DNA of 64,000 bases from Dryocosmus kuriphilus (taxonomy: Eukaryota > Arthropoda > Insecta > Hymenoptera > Cynipidae), in NCBI GenBank assembly GCA_038277395.1, contig CM076194.1:131597230-131661229 (forward strand). The letters run 5' to 3'. Under the pieces are notes generated by a model. It worked only from the letters and a program-made list of their open reading frames with translations. It did no database searches and had not been told where the DNA came from. Each line of letters opens with the position of its first letter. The first letter of the stretch is position 1. Shown piece by piece: positions 43,864-54,365 of the stretch. Both the position numbers and the translations under genes were made by a program.

Positions 43864-44223
43864 TTATTCCTGTTCTAAGCCTGTTATGGTTTCCTGGTCT
43901 ATGTTTATTTCTAATTCATACTCTTCTTCTTTATTCCTTATTCTATTTTTGCTTGCTACTTTAATGGTTAATAAGCCTTGTATTTTCCTATTAATACCCT
44001 CCCAGTTTCCCTGTATATACGTTTGTCCGTTAGGGTTTGGAGTCGTGAAGTTATTTTTTAATCTGTATGGTCTGTTATTACAGAATGAATCATGTATAAC
44101 GTAAATAATTTTAGGTATCAATTCTTTACAAAATCGGCATTGGAGTCCGTCTTGGATTTCCCCAACCCTGTTTTTCAGAAGTGAGATTGCTTCTTCTAAT
44201 TTTGTTTCCCAGTTATCCTCCAT
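43864..44223 (-). CDS. Accessory ORF of gypsy-C: small C2HC-finger protein
   Basis: The 119-residue frame starts MEDNWETKLEEAISLLKNRV (a predicted helix), followed by CRFCKELIPKIIYVIHDSFC at residues 29-48, i.e. C-x2-C-x11-H-x3-C, and a polar, charged C-terminal half ending ETITGLEQE. A polypyrimidine run of T followed by AACAG lies about 15 bases before the ATG (acceptor at 44239), so the ORF may be expressed from a spliced mRNA. It begins some 50 bases after the integrase stop. No homologue is known to me; it shares its finger layout with the next ORF downstream, which suggests duplication of an accessory gene within the element. Confidence 0.6.
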   Translation of the reverse strand: MEDNWETKLEEAISLLKNRVGEIQDGLQCRFCKELIPKIIYVIHDSFCNNRPYRLKNNFTTPNPNGQTYIQGNWEGINRKIQGLLTIKVASKNRIRNKEEEYELEINIDQETITGLEQE

Positions 44224-44270
44224 TTTTTATATATATACCTGTTAAAAAAAAAAAATTCTAAATCTATTAT

Positions 44271-45520
44271 TTATACTTCATTACTATTATCTACGGTTTC
44301 TAATTTTAAATCGTTAATATTGTATTCCCCTATGTTTTTTCCTTTAAGGTTTTTTAACTCATAAATCGTAGGAGATACCTTTTTCTTAATTATAAATGGA
44401 CCTTCATATTGGTCAAATAGTTTCCCTGCCTTCTTATCTGCTTTATTTGACAGTTTTGTCACCTTTTTTAATACTCTATCTCCTTTTTGGTATTCTATTT
44501 CCCTTCTCCTTAAATTATACCTGTTTGCCTGTATGTTGTTTGCCTGGTCCAAATTCTTTTGGACTTCCTCCTTTATTACCTGTAGACGTCTTAACCTATC
44601 TGTCCAATTATCTACACTTTGGAATTCAATTTCGTTATCTGGTTCCAGTTCTCTTTTCAACGACTGGAGTGGTTCTAGTTCGCGACCTAGATTTAAAAAT
44701 GCTGGGGTGAATTGTGTCGTTGCATTTTTACTGGTATTAATCGCGAATTGTAGATCATCTATATTTTCGTCCCATGTAGAATGATCATTTTCTAGGTAAG
44801 ATTTGATTATTTGCTTAATCGTTCTATTATACCTTTCGGTGGGATTTGCCTGGGGGTAATATTTGGGGGTTTTGCTATGCCTTATTCCGAATTTTTCTGT
44901 TAATTCGCGAATGGTTTTGTTTACGAATTCTGTGCCGTTGTCCGTGTGGAGAATTCGCGGTGTTCCCCAGCGAGAAATGACACGTTTGTGGAATTCGGAT
45001 TCTATTATTTTCCGGTTGCTTTTCTTATGGGGATAATCTCTACCCATTTGGTAAAAATATCCACGAAAACTAATATATACTGGTTTCTCCCTTTTTTCGA
45101 TGTTGGTAGTGGTCCCATGATGTCTGCAGCAACCATGGTCCACGGTTCTTCTATTATCCTCTTTCCCATTAACCCTATTTTCGCCTGGTTACCCGGTTTC
45201 GTTCTTTGACATACCGTACAGTTTTTCACGTATTTGATTATCTCCGAATACATCCCTGGCCAGAAGTAGCACTCGGAAATTCTCGCGTGTGTTTTTTCGG
45301 AACCTAAATGTCCCGCTTGTGTACTGTCGTGATTTTCTTTAAGAACTTGGTCTCGCAACTTTTTTGGTACGACGAGTTTCCATGGGTCAGAGTCTGGTAA
45401 AAGTGTGGATTTTAGGGGATCCGTTCTATAAAAATACAATTGAGAGTCTCTAATTCTCCATTTTTCGTTTTCTTCTGGGTTCTTTTTAATTTGTCTGATT
45501 TTAGCTGAGTACCATTCGTC
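44271..45520 (-). pseudogene. Integrase of gypsy-C, with one or two frame breaks
   Basis: 45439-45005 carries the HHCC zinc domain (TQAGHLGSEKTHAR ... KNCTVCQRTKPG) and the first catalytic Asp (AADIMGPLPTSKKGRN). A frame change near 45010-45060 leads to 45143-44271, with the second Asp (ILHTDNGTEFVNKTI), the catalytic Glu region (YPQANPTERYNRTIK) and a C-terminal GPF-type domain (LFDQYEGPFIIKKKVSP). A second break lies near 45510, at the junction with RNase H. All catalytic D, D, E residues are present. Given near-identical LTRs, the breaks may be base-calling indels and the gene may in reality be intact. Confidence 0.88.
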
Positions 45521-46991
45521 CTGTCTGATCGTTCAAGTTCGTTTTCGGTTTTTGTGTGCTGCTTGCTAACGCGAACGCGACCTCGTTTGTTGCTTCTTTA
45601 GATCTAGACAGGGCGTCTGGCACTACGTTTGAGCTACCCTTTCGATATACGATCTCATAATCGTATTCTAAGAGCTCTAATGCCCATCTGGCTAGTCTTC
45701 CAGTGGGGTTTTTGAGGTTATGGAGCCATTTGAGTGCCAAATGGTCCGTGAGTACTTTGAATTTATAGCCTTCTAGGTATGGTCTAAATTTCCTAATAGC
45801 CCAAACCACGGCTAAGCATTCTTTTTCCGATGCTGAATATCGGGTTTCCGCGTCGTTCAGAGCCCTACTCGCGTAACCTATTACATAATTTTTCCCTTCG
45901 ATTGTTTGGGTGAGTACGGCTCCTAAACCTGTATTGCTTGCGTCTGTTTCAAGCTGAAAGGGTTGTGTAAAATCCGGGCAAGTTAAAATCGGTGCTGATG
46001 TCAATAAACCTTTAATTTTTTGGAACGCTTCGTCTTGTTCCAAACACCATTCCCATGCCTGTTTCTTTTTTAGCAATCTATTTAGGGGTTCGATTACCTC
46101 CGAAAAATTGGGGATAAATTTCCTGTACCAACTGGTCATTCCTATAATTCGCTGGATTTGTTTAACGTTTTTTGGTTTAGGAAAATTAAGGATTGGCTTG
46201 ATTTTGTCGTCATCTACCTGTAGACCCTTTTCGTTTACTTTAAATCCGAGGTATCTTATTTCCGAACATCCGAACTCGCATTTATCCGGACTGATCGTCA
46301 ACCTAGCATTATTTAATTTATCTAACACGATTTTTAAATATTCCAGGTGATCCTCAAAATTTTCCGTGACTACGATTATATCATCTAGATAGCAAAACAC
46401 ATTAGGCTTAAGATCTGGGGTTATTATTTTATCCATAAGCCTCTGGAATGTGGCTGGCGCATTTGTCAGCCCGAACGGCATCCTGTTAAATTCAAACATG
46501 CCCTTACCGGGTACTGTAAATGCTGTAATCGGTTTAGAATTTTCCTCTAAGGGGATTTGCAAGTATGCCAATTTCAAATCGATTTTTGAAATGAATCTTG
46601 CTGCTCTAAGGGTGTCTAAGATCTCAGTCATGAGTGGGATGGGATAAAGGTCCTTTTTGGTTATGTTATTAACCTTGCGAAAATCTAGGCAAAATCTAAA
46701 TTCTCCATTTGGTTTTTTAATCATAACAATCGGATTTGACCAATCCGAGTGGGAGTGCCTTACTATACCCTGTTCTAACATTTTATCCACTTCTTTAAAT
46801 ATTTCCTGCTTTATTTTTGGGCTAACGTTATAGTATCGCTGTTTTATTGGGTCATGCCCCTGAACATCAATCCTGTGTTCCGTTAAATGTGTTGCCCTGT
46901 GTTCTTTCCCCTGGTAAATTTTTATTTTATCCTCTAATAATTTTTTTAGTTGGGTTTGTTGACTGTCGTTCAGTTCAACAATACCCCACAA
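45501..46991 (-). CDS. pol: Reverse transcriptase-RNase H of gypsy-C
   Basis: A 496-residue open frame. RT occupies about residues 45-230, with SNPIVMIKKPNGEFRFCLDF, ISKIDLKLAYLQIPLEE (motif A Asp), FNRMPFGLTNAPATFQRL and the catalytic FCYLDDIIVV box; the conserved Asp pair is intact. RNase H follows at about 330-480: FQLETDASNTGLGAVL, YSASEKECLAVVWAIRKF, KVLTDHLALKWL and VPDALSRSK. The enzyme makes element cDNA in the cytoplasmic particle. The frame overlaps the upstream protease frame by 22 bases, typical of ribosomal frameshifting in the family, and its end at 45501 is a likely frame break before integrase. Confidence 0.93.
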   Translation of the reverse strand: MWGIVELNDSQQTQLKKLLEDKIKIYQGKEHRATHLTEHRIDVQGHDPIKQRYYNVSPKIKQEIFKEVDKMLEQGIVRHSHSDWSNPIVMIKKPNGEFRFCLDFRKVNNITKKDLYPIPLMTEILDTLRAARFISKIDLKLAYLQIPLEENSKPITAFTVPGKGMFEFNRMPFGLTNAPATFQRLMDKIITPDLKPNVFCYLDDIIVVTENFEDHLEYLKIVLDKLNNARLTISPDKCEFGCSEIRYLGFKVNEKGLQVDDDKIKPILNFPKPKNVKQIQRIIGMTSWYRKFIPNFSEVIEPLNRLLKKKQAWEWCLEQDEAFQKIKGLLTSAPILTCPDFTQPFQLETDASNTGLGAVLTQTIEGKNYVIGYASRALNDAETRYSASEKECLAVVWAIRKFRPYLEGYKFKVLTDHLALKWLHNLKNPTGRLARWALELLEYDYEIVYRKGSSNVVPDALSRSKEATNEVAFALASSTQKPKTNLNDQTGRMVLS

Positions 46992-48025
46992 ATTTCCGAA
47001 GAACGACTATTGTTTTCTTCAATTATTCCTGGATTATCCCGAATATTATTTAACAGAATTGCCCTATTCTTAAAATTTATCCAATGGTTTCTGTTCTTTT
47101 CTTCTTCCAATTCCTTAACCTTTTCCGGTTCTTTGTTATTTTTATTGATCCTGCTATCCTTTTTCCTATCCTTATCCTGATCCTTGTTACTCCTAATTCT
47201 ATCCGAATTCTTTTTCTTCCTTTTATCTCTAGCTCTAGGTGAGTCTTGGGTGTTTGTCTCGTCGTTAGTCTCTTGGGTAGGGATTTTTTCTAAAGGTTGG
47301 AATTTGTTGCTCGTGGGAATATTTATTAAGTTAGGTCTATCCTCGTCAGGATTTGTTTCAGGAGTTTGGGCGTACTTTATTTTTTGGGAAGGTTGTGGAT
47401 CTGTAGCTACTAGGGGGATTTCGCTATTTTCCTGATTACGTGTCGCTTTGTCGTATTCTCTATCGCTTTTGAGGTTAATCGTACCTCCGAACTTCGGTTT
47501 TATTTTGTCGGTTTTATTTACATCCTTATTTTCTAACTTATTACTACTATTTACATTTTTCTTGTCCTTACTATCCTTTTTACCTTTATTATCCTTTTTC
47601 ATACTTTCAGGTTCTGTTTTGGTTTTGAGTGAGTCTTCTGTTATTGGGATGGGTAGAGAGTTGGGTTGCGCCTCCATTGGATAGCGCGTGGGTGGGTCAC
47701 CTGGCAACCACCAGGTCTCTGAGTCATAGTCCAGAGTCATTCGTAAGCTTTTCAGCATATCTGTGCCTAATATTCCTACTGAATTTAATTTTGGGACCAA
47801 CCTGAAAAGTACCTGTTTAATCTTGCTACCTATTAAAATTGGTATTACTACTTGCCCGATTATTTCGGCTTTTCCGCCGTTAGCGACTAACAACCAATTA
47901 GAATCCGGTTTGAGGATACTAAATTTCGCTTTTTTAATTTCTGAAATTAATTTTTCTCCTGCGTATGAGTGTGAGGCACCTGTATCTACTAAAATCCTGT
48001 ATGACTCATTTTCAAATTTAGTCAT
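46970..48025 (-). CDS. pol: Protease region of gypsy-C Pol
   Basis: A 351-residue frame. The aspartic-protease active-site loop ILVDTGASHSYAGEKL lies at residues 11-26 and the second-half motif VGILGTDMLKSLRM near 83-96, so the D-T-G catalytic triad and the ILG element are both present. Residues about 120-340 are a long, polar, Lys/Asn/Asp-rich linker with no recognised domain, larger than usual between protease and RT. It lies 86 bases after the gag stop, in another frame; the upstream frame is open before the first Met, so it is probably made by frameshifting from gag. It overlaps the RT frame at 46970-46991. Confidence 0.85.
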   Translation of the reverse strand: MTKFENESYRILVDTGASHSYAGEKLISEIKKAKFSILKPDSNWLLVANGGKAEIIGQVVIPILIGSKIKQVLFRLVPKLNSVGILGTDMLKSLRMTLDYDSETWWLPGDPPTRYPMEAQPNSLPIPITEDSLKTKTEPESMKKDNKGKKDSKDKKNVNSSNKLENKDVNKTDKIKPKFGGTINLKSDREYDKATRNQENSEIPLVATDPQPSQKIKYAQTPETNPDEDRPNLINIPTSNKFQPLEKIPTQETNDETNTQDSPRARDKRKKKNSDRIRSNKDQDKDRKKDSRINKNNKEPEKVKELEEEKNRNHWINFKNRAILLNNIRDNPGIIEENNSRSSEICGVLLN

Positions 48026-48111
48026 AAGATGAAAACGCGTTTCTGTGGTCTCATCTTTATCCGAACTTAAATATTCTGGCGTTCTGATATTAGGTGTTAT
48101 TTTATTTTCGC

Positions 48112-50193
48112 CTAATATCCGCCCTGGTAGTTTCCCTGGTTATATAAATAATAAGGACATTCTCTTTTAAAATGACCTGGCATTTTACAATAAAAACAAC
48201 TCGAATCGTTATTTTCTTTCTTGTTTTCTGAATTCGAGTTTTTGCCTGAACTATCCTCTGTTTTATTTTTTCTGTTTCCGTTATTTCCCGGATTTTGGGG
48301 GTTATTTCCAAAATTTGGTTTTTGGGGATTTTGGTTTTTATTTTCCCCTGATGCGCTTTCTGTCTTTTCGTCCGGAAATTCTATCATAGGGTTACTTTGC
48401 CTTTGATTCCCTCCCAATGACATTTGGTTAAACATTGGGAACATCTGATTGTAATTTGGGAATCTTGGTTGGAATCCTGGTGGGATTCTAGGTCTGAAAT
48501 TGGGTCTTGGGTTTTGTTGAAATTGAGGTTGGAAGGGTAAAAATGGAAATCCGAATGGTGGGTATGGGTATCGCTTTTTAAAAGGCTTTTTACCTTGATT
48601 ATTGAAATTTTTCCCGTTATTATTTTCCTTTTTATCCTCTTTATCGGGTTCTGAATTATTCTTGTCCTTGTTTTCTTTTTGTTCCCTTTTTTCCTCTATT
48701 TTAGGTTCTGTTATTTGTAACACCTGACCTCTAATTTTCGATTTAACTAATTCTGTTTCCCATTCCTTTCCCAGTTCTTCGAGTTCATCAAATGTCTGAA
48801 AATCGTTTCTCTTTATATACATTTTATATTCTATTCGCAGATTCTCGTATGTTCTACGCAATTCCCATTCTAAACTTTTTCTGGGATATAATTTTGTAAA
48901 CAATTTTCTAATTTCTGTCAAATAAGAATGAATATCCTGAGTTCTTTTTTGGTTACAAAACTTTATTTTTTGTCTAATTTCCTCGGAAAATTTCTCGTCA
49001 ATGTATGCGCTTTTAAAATCCTCAAAAAAGTCGGATAAATTTCTCCACGAATTTTTATTAATTGAGAACCAGTCACGTGCATCCTCAATTAATACCGCGT
49101 CTAAATTTTCTAGTATGTCGCGGTCATCTATTTTGTACCCTCTTTTAAATCGTTTTAAATCTTCCAGGAAACTGGCTGGGCTATCCTCCTTATTATTTCT
49201 AAATTTGACCGGCCAATTTGTCATTATTTGGAATGGTGTTTGTACCATTCCAAATGGGAAATAAGTTGCTTGAATTGTTTCGTTTCTCCTATTTTCAGGT
49301 TCGTATTCGTTTTCAGAACTATTTACATTATTCCGCGATCGTCTACTTGACCTTTCCCTTGATGTTAAATTTCTGCGCGATCTGTTATTATTAGAAATTA
49401 AATCGTATCCCTTGTCATCGCTGGAGTCAGAGTCGTAAATTCTGAAGTCTGTTTCTTTTTCCCTTCTTTTCATTGACGTTTTGTTTATTACTCTTTTACT
49501 GGTTTCCCTAGGTCTTTCTTCAAGGTCAAACTGAACTGAGTACCTACTGCGGGGTTCGTTTCGTTTATCTATAGGGGTTCTTTCTGATTTTGTTCTATCT
49601 ATTGTTTCTTTTGTAAATGAACTATGGGCCTGCGGGTTTAAATTATTTTTACGAATTTTTAATTGTTCCATTTTTTCTTTTAAAAATCTTTCTTTTTGTT
49701 TATTCATAAACTCGTTATATTCCGCGCTGTTTAGGAGTTCGTCTGTCTCTAACAAAAATTGAGTGTTGTTTTCTAAAAATGAGTCAATTTCGAATGTTTT
49801 ATCGTTAATCGTCCCTAAGATTTCTCGATCTTCTGTTAAGTTTGCTTGTTGCCTGGGTAAATTTAGCGTTGGCAAATCTGTAGGGTCCCAAGCTAATGAC
49901 GCATAAGGGTTAATTATTTTACTTGGTTCTTTGTTTGTAATTTCCAAGTCCCTACCTGATTTTCCCATTCTTGTTGTTTCGTTTTCATTCCTACGAAAAC
50001 TTCTACCTCGTCCCACGGATCGGTTTATTATTTTGGGAATTGCACCCATTTTCGATGTTCTGTTTATTCCCGAGTCCGGAGTTGGAGGTGCCATAGCTCT
50101 CTCCAAGTCCAGGCTCTCTTGATCGGTTTGGATTTCTGTTTGTTTCGGCATTTTGGGTTTATCTATCTTTAAATTTCCCGATCTGAGTTTCAT
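48112..50193 (-). CDS. gag: Gag of gypsy-C
   Basis: A 693-residue frame starting MKLRSGNLKIDKPKMPKQT. The N-terminal 320 residues are long, polar and rich in Arg, Ser and Glu. A capsid-type region follows at about 325-480, with PVKFRNNKEDSPASFLEDLK, ENLDAVLIEDARDWF and RTQDIHSYLTEIRKLF. Residues 520-660 are Asn/Pro/Gln-rich (FPFLPFQPQFQQNPRPNFRP). One zinc knuckle CFYCKMPGHFKREC (C-x2-C-x4-H-x4-C) is near the C-terminus. It forms the virus-like particle and binds element RNA. The long disordered N-terminal extension makes this Gag larger than most gypsy Gags. Confidence 0.9.
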   Translation of the reverse strand: MKLRSGNLKIDKPKMPKQTEIQTDQESLDLERAMAPPTPDSGINRTSKMGAIPKIINRSVGRGRSFRRNENETTRMGKSGRDLEITNKEPSKIINPYASLAWDPTDLPTLNLPRQQANLTEDREILGTINDKTFEIDSFLENNTQFLLETDELLNSAEYNEFMNKQKERFLKEKMEQLKIRKNNLNPQAHSSFTKETIDRTKSERTPIDKRNEPRSRYSVQFDLEERPRETSKRVINKTSMKRREKETDFRIYDSDSSDDKGYDLISNNNRSRRNLTSRERSSRRSRNNVNSSENEYEPENRRNETIQATYFPFGMVQTPFQIMTNWPVKFRNNKEDSPASFLEDLKRFKRGYKIDDRDILENLDAVLIEDARDWFSINKNSWRNLSDFFEDFKSAYIDEKFSEEIRQKIKFCNQKRTQDIHSYLTEIRKLFTKLYPRKSLEWELRRTYENLRIEYKMYIKRNDFQTFDELEELGKEWETELVKSKIRGQVLQITEPKIEEKREQKENKDKNNSEPDKEDKKENNNGKNFNNQGKKPFKKRYPYPPFGFPFLPFQPQFQQNPRPNFRPRIPPGFQPRFPNYNQMFPMFNQMSLGGNQRQSNPMIEFPDEKTESASGENKNQNPQKPNFGNNPQNPGNNGNRKNKTEDSSGKNSNSENKKENNDSSCFYCKMPGHFKRECPYYLYNQGNYQGGY

Positions 50194-51573
50194 TAATACA
50201 GATCGGACAATCGTTACAAATCTTACTTTTCCTCCCTTTGTAGTGTCTCGGTTGTTTGGGCTGTACAGCCGTCGATACTACCTTAACCTGTAATTTAATT
50301 GTTTTGGGGACACCCTATATTTATATGTGTTGCTCCCTATTGCTATAGTATATATATATTTCTATAGTACGATGTCCGTTTATTATTTGGACATCCCATA
50401 TATAATGTCCTTTAAACCTGTTGGTTTCGTACTTGCCAACTCCCTTTGGGTTTTTAAAATTTACTCTAAATTTTATTTCTGATATTTCGGATTATTCTAT
50501 TAATTCGTATGATCCGAAAATTTGCTCCTTTTTGCTGTAAATAGCCTGGTTCATAAAGTACAGCGCGTGACCTTTGCGCGCTCAGTACTCGTGACCTCGC
50601 GGACAGCCCGCCGTCCGGTGAGTTACCCTCTGCCGTACCGCGGTCTGTATCACGCGCGTACACTGCACTCTCCCTGTCACGCAATTAGTCACCCTGTGAC
50701 GTCTGATGGCTCGTAACAAGCACTTACAATGAAAATTTTACCTTCTTATTTTCCCATTTCTTTTCGTTAAAATTTCTCAAATTCGAAGTTAAATTCTAGA
50801 CTGGTACTTATTTATATTTCCAGTCTCTTCGAGTTTGAGAATTGTATTTATTTCTGTTTCAACCAACTTTGTTTTGTTTGTGCCCAGCGTGACCTTGTAC
50901 TGCCTAGTTAAACGTTTGATGCGAATTTTATCTTCCTGTAGGTTTCCAAAGTTATTTATATTCCAACTTTTCGATAATTTTCTTTCCTTTAATGGTTTCA
51001 AAACTTATTACTTCTTAACCCATTTTAAAATTTTATTCCTTTTAAAATTGAACAGTTTTACAAAATTTTGGTTTCTTATAACACTTTTTCTTTTCACTTT
51101 ATTTTTCAACTTGTGAGTTTTTTCTTTAATTTTACTTTCTTTGAAAACCCATTATCAACTTAAATATTTCTTTTCTATTTTTATTCAAACTTTCATTTTT
51201 AAATTAACCACTTTTCTGACACTTTTATTTTTCCCGATTTTGCTACTCTTAAATTTTCAATTTTAATTCTTTTCCGACTTGGTTATTTTATTTTTCACTT
51301 TAATACTTTGTCACTTTCTTAGACGGCATGGCACGAACCCGAAACATGGCACAATTATCAATAAAATCATCAAACTAGGAACACTCTTAAAACTATTACA
51401 TTGTATTTATGAAAAAATGTTACCTTTATTATTATGAATGGCACAGGCGGGAGATATGGCATGTAATAATGGAGTAAGGTGTCACAGTTTGGAGTTCGGA
51501 GTCAGGGTTTGGAGTTTTCCCAATCTTGGCGGGATGAGGAGGGAGATTAGGGAATTTTCCGGGTTTTTTTTCA

Positions 51574-51584
51574 GTTGGGCGCCA
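51574..51584 (-). promoter_or_regulatory. Primer-binding site of gypsy-C (tRNA-Lys type)
   Basis: In minus-strand sense TGGCGCCCAAC starts two bases after the 5' LTR end. It is complementary to the 3' end of tRNA-Lys as used by many retroelements; the match stops after 11 bases. Confidence 0.75.
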
Positions 51585-51586
51585 GG

Positions 51587-51909
51587 TGTAGAGCATGGGA
51601 TCTCACCGGGGAAGGGAGAGGATGTGGACGCCAAGAATCGGGAGAAGACACAATAAAAGGCAGAGTTATAATAAAAGAAAATATATATATATCAACTTAC
51701 AAACGACTAGCAGAAGAACCACCGAGAGACCAGGCGAGACTAAGACTGACTACTCACGACTGACGGTACTGAGTGGAGACTAAAATACGACTGACTGCCC
51801 GAGCGACGCGAGCCGCCGCCAGCCACACGCACGGGATCCCTCGTGGATTCCCGGGCGGGTTCGGCGCAAGGTCCCGTCGCTCGGCCAGCCATGTAACATT
51901 TCTGTTACA
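51587..51909 (-). repeat. 5' LTR of gypsy-C
   Basis: 323 bp, TG...CA termini, identical to the 3' LTR apart from one extra A near 51680. The ATTC target duplication follows at 51910-51913. It should contain the promoter; the stretch between this LTR and gag (50194-51586) is the untranslated leader and holds no ORF I believe in. Confidence 0.95.
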
Positions 51910-52690
51910 ATTCCTCGACACTAGTATTAAGAAGTCTACCAGGCTGTCCCACATAAGCCATTCCACATTTTTTGCAAATGATTTTATAAACTACCCCACC
52001 CTTTTCAAAATTTTCTAAAGTTTTACCAAAAGTTGTGAAAGACTCCGTTTTAAAAGGAGCGCTAAAAATTGTATGGATCTTGAACTTTCTCAACATAAAT
52101 TGAATAATTTTAGAAATTTGACCAAAGTATGAAAGAATAAATGTATTAGAAGGACTAAACTCTCCCTCTTTTTGTGAAGTATTAGGAACTAAACAACTGC
52201 TATGTTTGATTTTAATTTGTTTAATTCTAACTTTGATATATTTCTCAATAAAATTTTTTGTGTAATGGTTCAAAAACAATGTTTTCTTAACCATGTTCAA
52301 ATTCTGTACGTGAGATGACTCACTGAACAAACACACAGCTCTGTCAACCAACTCCTTAATTACGGCTAATCTTATTTTGTGTAGAATGTTCAGTAAAAAA
52401 GTTCAAAATTCTACCAGAGTAGGTACTTTTTCTAAACCAGATACTAATTGAAGTTTCAGATAAAAACTGTTAATGGCCTCAACCATCGTCTCTATCTTAC
52501 TTAAAGGAATGCACAAAATCGTCATCCACATAACGAGGGTAAAAAAGGCCAACTAAAAGAGATCCCGGCTTGTCAACGTCAAGCTTCGAACATTGTAAGC
52601 CGTATGCAAAAGGCAGTACTTCTTGGGTCACTTCATCTGTTTCGTCAATACTGTTTGAAATATTTAGTATCTAGATTGGTAGCTCTAAAA
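51910..52690 (-). pseudogene. PLE-2: Penelope-like RT end and GIY-YIG start
   Basis: On the minus strand from about 52680, fragments of Penelope RT include a catalytic FYPRYVDDDFVHSF box (about 52545-52505), followed after stops by the 148-residue frame 52351-51905, which runs through RKFKIHTIFSAPFKTESFTT to the GIY-YIG start GVVYKIICKKCGMAYVGQPG, RLLNTSVEE. The ORF is then cut by gypsy-C and resumes at 42536. It is distinct in sequence from PLE-1. In the nuclease motif the usual T-R after LLN is here T-S. Confidence 0.85.
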
Positions 52691-54020
52691 AAGCATCGAA
52701 AAGTGTGAGCTTCCCACCCTCAACATTTTTGCTCGCCGCGTAAGAACATCCGTGGTATGTGCGAAAGAAAAATAACAGTGTTCAGCGCAGTCACCTCACA
52801 AAAAATTCCAACTCTTGCTTACCTTCTGGAAAGAAGGAGCAGAAGTGGATGACATATATGTTTCAGTTGCTTTCAGATTGGTTTATCTACTAGAGAAGCC
52901 ATCATCGAAGCTCCCGAAGCCTATAACTTCTCTCATAATATAGTAATGCAAATTAACCCTTACGGCCACAGTATGGTGTTTCACTTGCTAAGCCTCACGT
53001 GGGTCCCTGATATTCATACGTTATATTATTATCCATTTTTCAGCCATTTTCTCTCTGTTTCCTCCACAATTAAGTTTATTTCTTTTACATGAAAATACGG
53101 ATTTAAAACTGTTTTTAAAAGTGAGGAAATAGTTTATCTGGAAATTATCAACGTGATGATTGAGATATAGGCTTATAGTATGGTATATTATAGTATGACA
53201 GGGCGCTATTCAAAATTATTTCAAAAATATTTCTCATGAAATAAAATAAATTTATTTATAAGATATAGTAATAGAGTATACTATTAGTACCTAAGGTATA
53301 TAGAATCCATTTCAGCCTCATAATTTCCTATAATATATGGTGTTTAGAACTTTGACGCATGTGAGGTTGGATCTGTTGGAACAATTGTGTGGCCAGTTTT
53401 TTTATGAAACTGAAGCGAGGTTCCATTTTATTCGCCCGTGGGATACTGATTGAGATTTACGTAGGGGTCTCCAATGGTTACCGCCCCCATTGTTTAATAT
53501 AATTGTAAAGAAAAATTCCGTATGGGTTACCCAGACCCACCTGTAGCCCTAAGGGTTAAAAAAAAATTTGAATGAAAGTAATTTTTCTCTTAGGCTTAAG
53601 ATTTAAGATTTAAGACGTTTTCTTAAGCTTTAAAGAATTTTAAATTTTATTTAAAATATTTTTAATACTAGTATTATTTTATAATATTTATTTTAACATT
53701 GTTCCTTAAATAAATAAAAATTAAGTAATTCGATACATTGATTTGATTCAAAAGTAAATGTTATTTTTTTAAAGATATTTTAGATATGAAAAGCATATAA
53801 TTTTAAAACTTAATTGTTTATCATATAAAACTATTAAATATAATATTGAATTTTAACTCAATTCGTTTAGAAACTTTTAATTTTTCTAAATATTTATTTT
53901 TTCAAATGTGTCTTTATTCAATTCAAACTGTAATTATGTAAAGATAAAAATTCTTACCACACGTTTTCAATGTAAAACTCGGTTTTGCATTCTTCGAAAA
54001 TGTGAACATTAAAAACAGCG
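52691..54020. other. AT-rich stretch without recognised gene
   Basis: No coherent ORF. It includes about 190 bases of GC-richer sequence (52700-52900) of unknown origin, then AT-rich DNA with short homopolymers. Confidence 0.6.
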
Positions 54021-54365
54021 AGTTGCAACATTTTCAAGGATTCATAATTGCGCCAACATATCACTGATTGCGCATGATCTGAACCGAAGTTCACCAGTTT
54101 ATCAAAGGCGTCGCTATTTACCAAAGCCTAGTTCAGGTGGAAGCACGACATCTCGTATCCATTGTATATACATGTCACTGGCCAAAATAGATAGTACAAA
54201 TATGCAAATTTATTATTTTTTGTCATTTAGTCCGTTCGGAAATACACTCTCTCGAATTTCTTGTAACCCAAAATGCATTTTCTCTTCACTGCGCGCTGCC
54301 CCAGTTTCCCCTAACAACATACGAGCAAGCACTTCAAAAATCTAATCCCCTATATCTTCTTGCAG

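Larger units (their letters stand above)
42537..51909 (-). mobile_element. Gypsy-C: young, nearly complete Ty3/gypsy element with accessory ORFs
   Basis: A 9373-bp element on the minus strand flanked by the 4-bp duplication ATTC (42533-42536 and 51910-51913). The LTRs (42537-42858 and 51587-51909) differ by a single base in an A run, so the insertion is recent. From right to left: 5' LTR, tRNA-Lys-type primer-binding site, leader of about 1.4 kb, gag, protease, RT-RNase H, integrase, two or three accessory ORFs where env would be, a G-rich polypurine tract, 3' LTR. No envelope features are visible. Two frame breaks in pol may be sequencing indels given the age. Confidence 0.95.
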
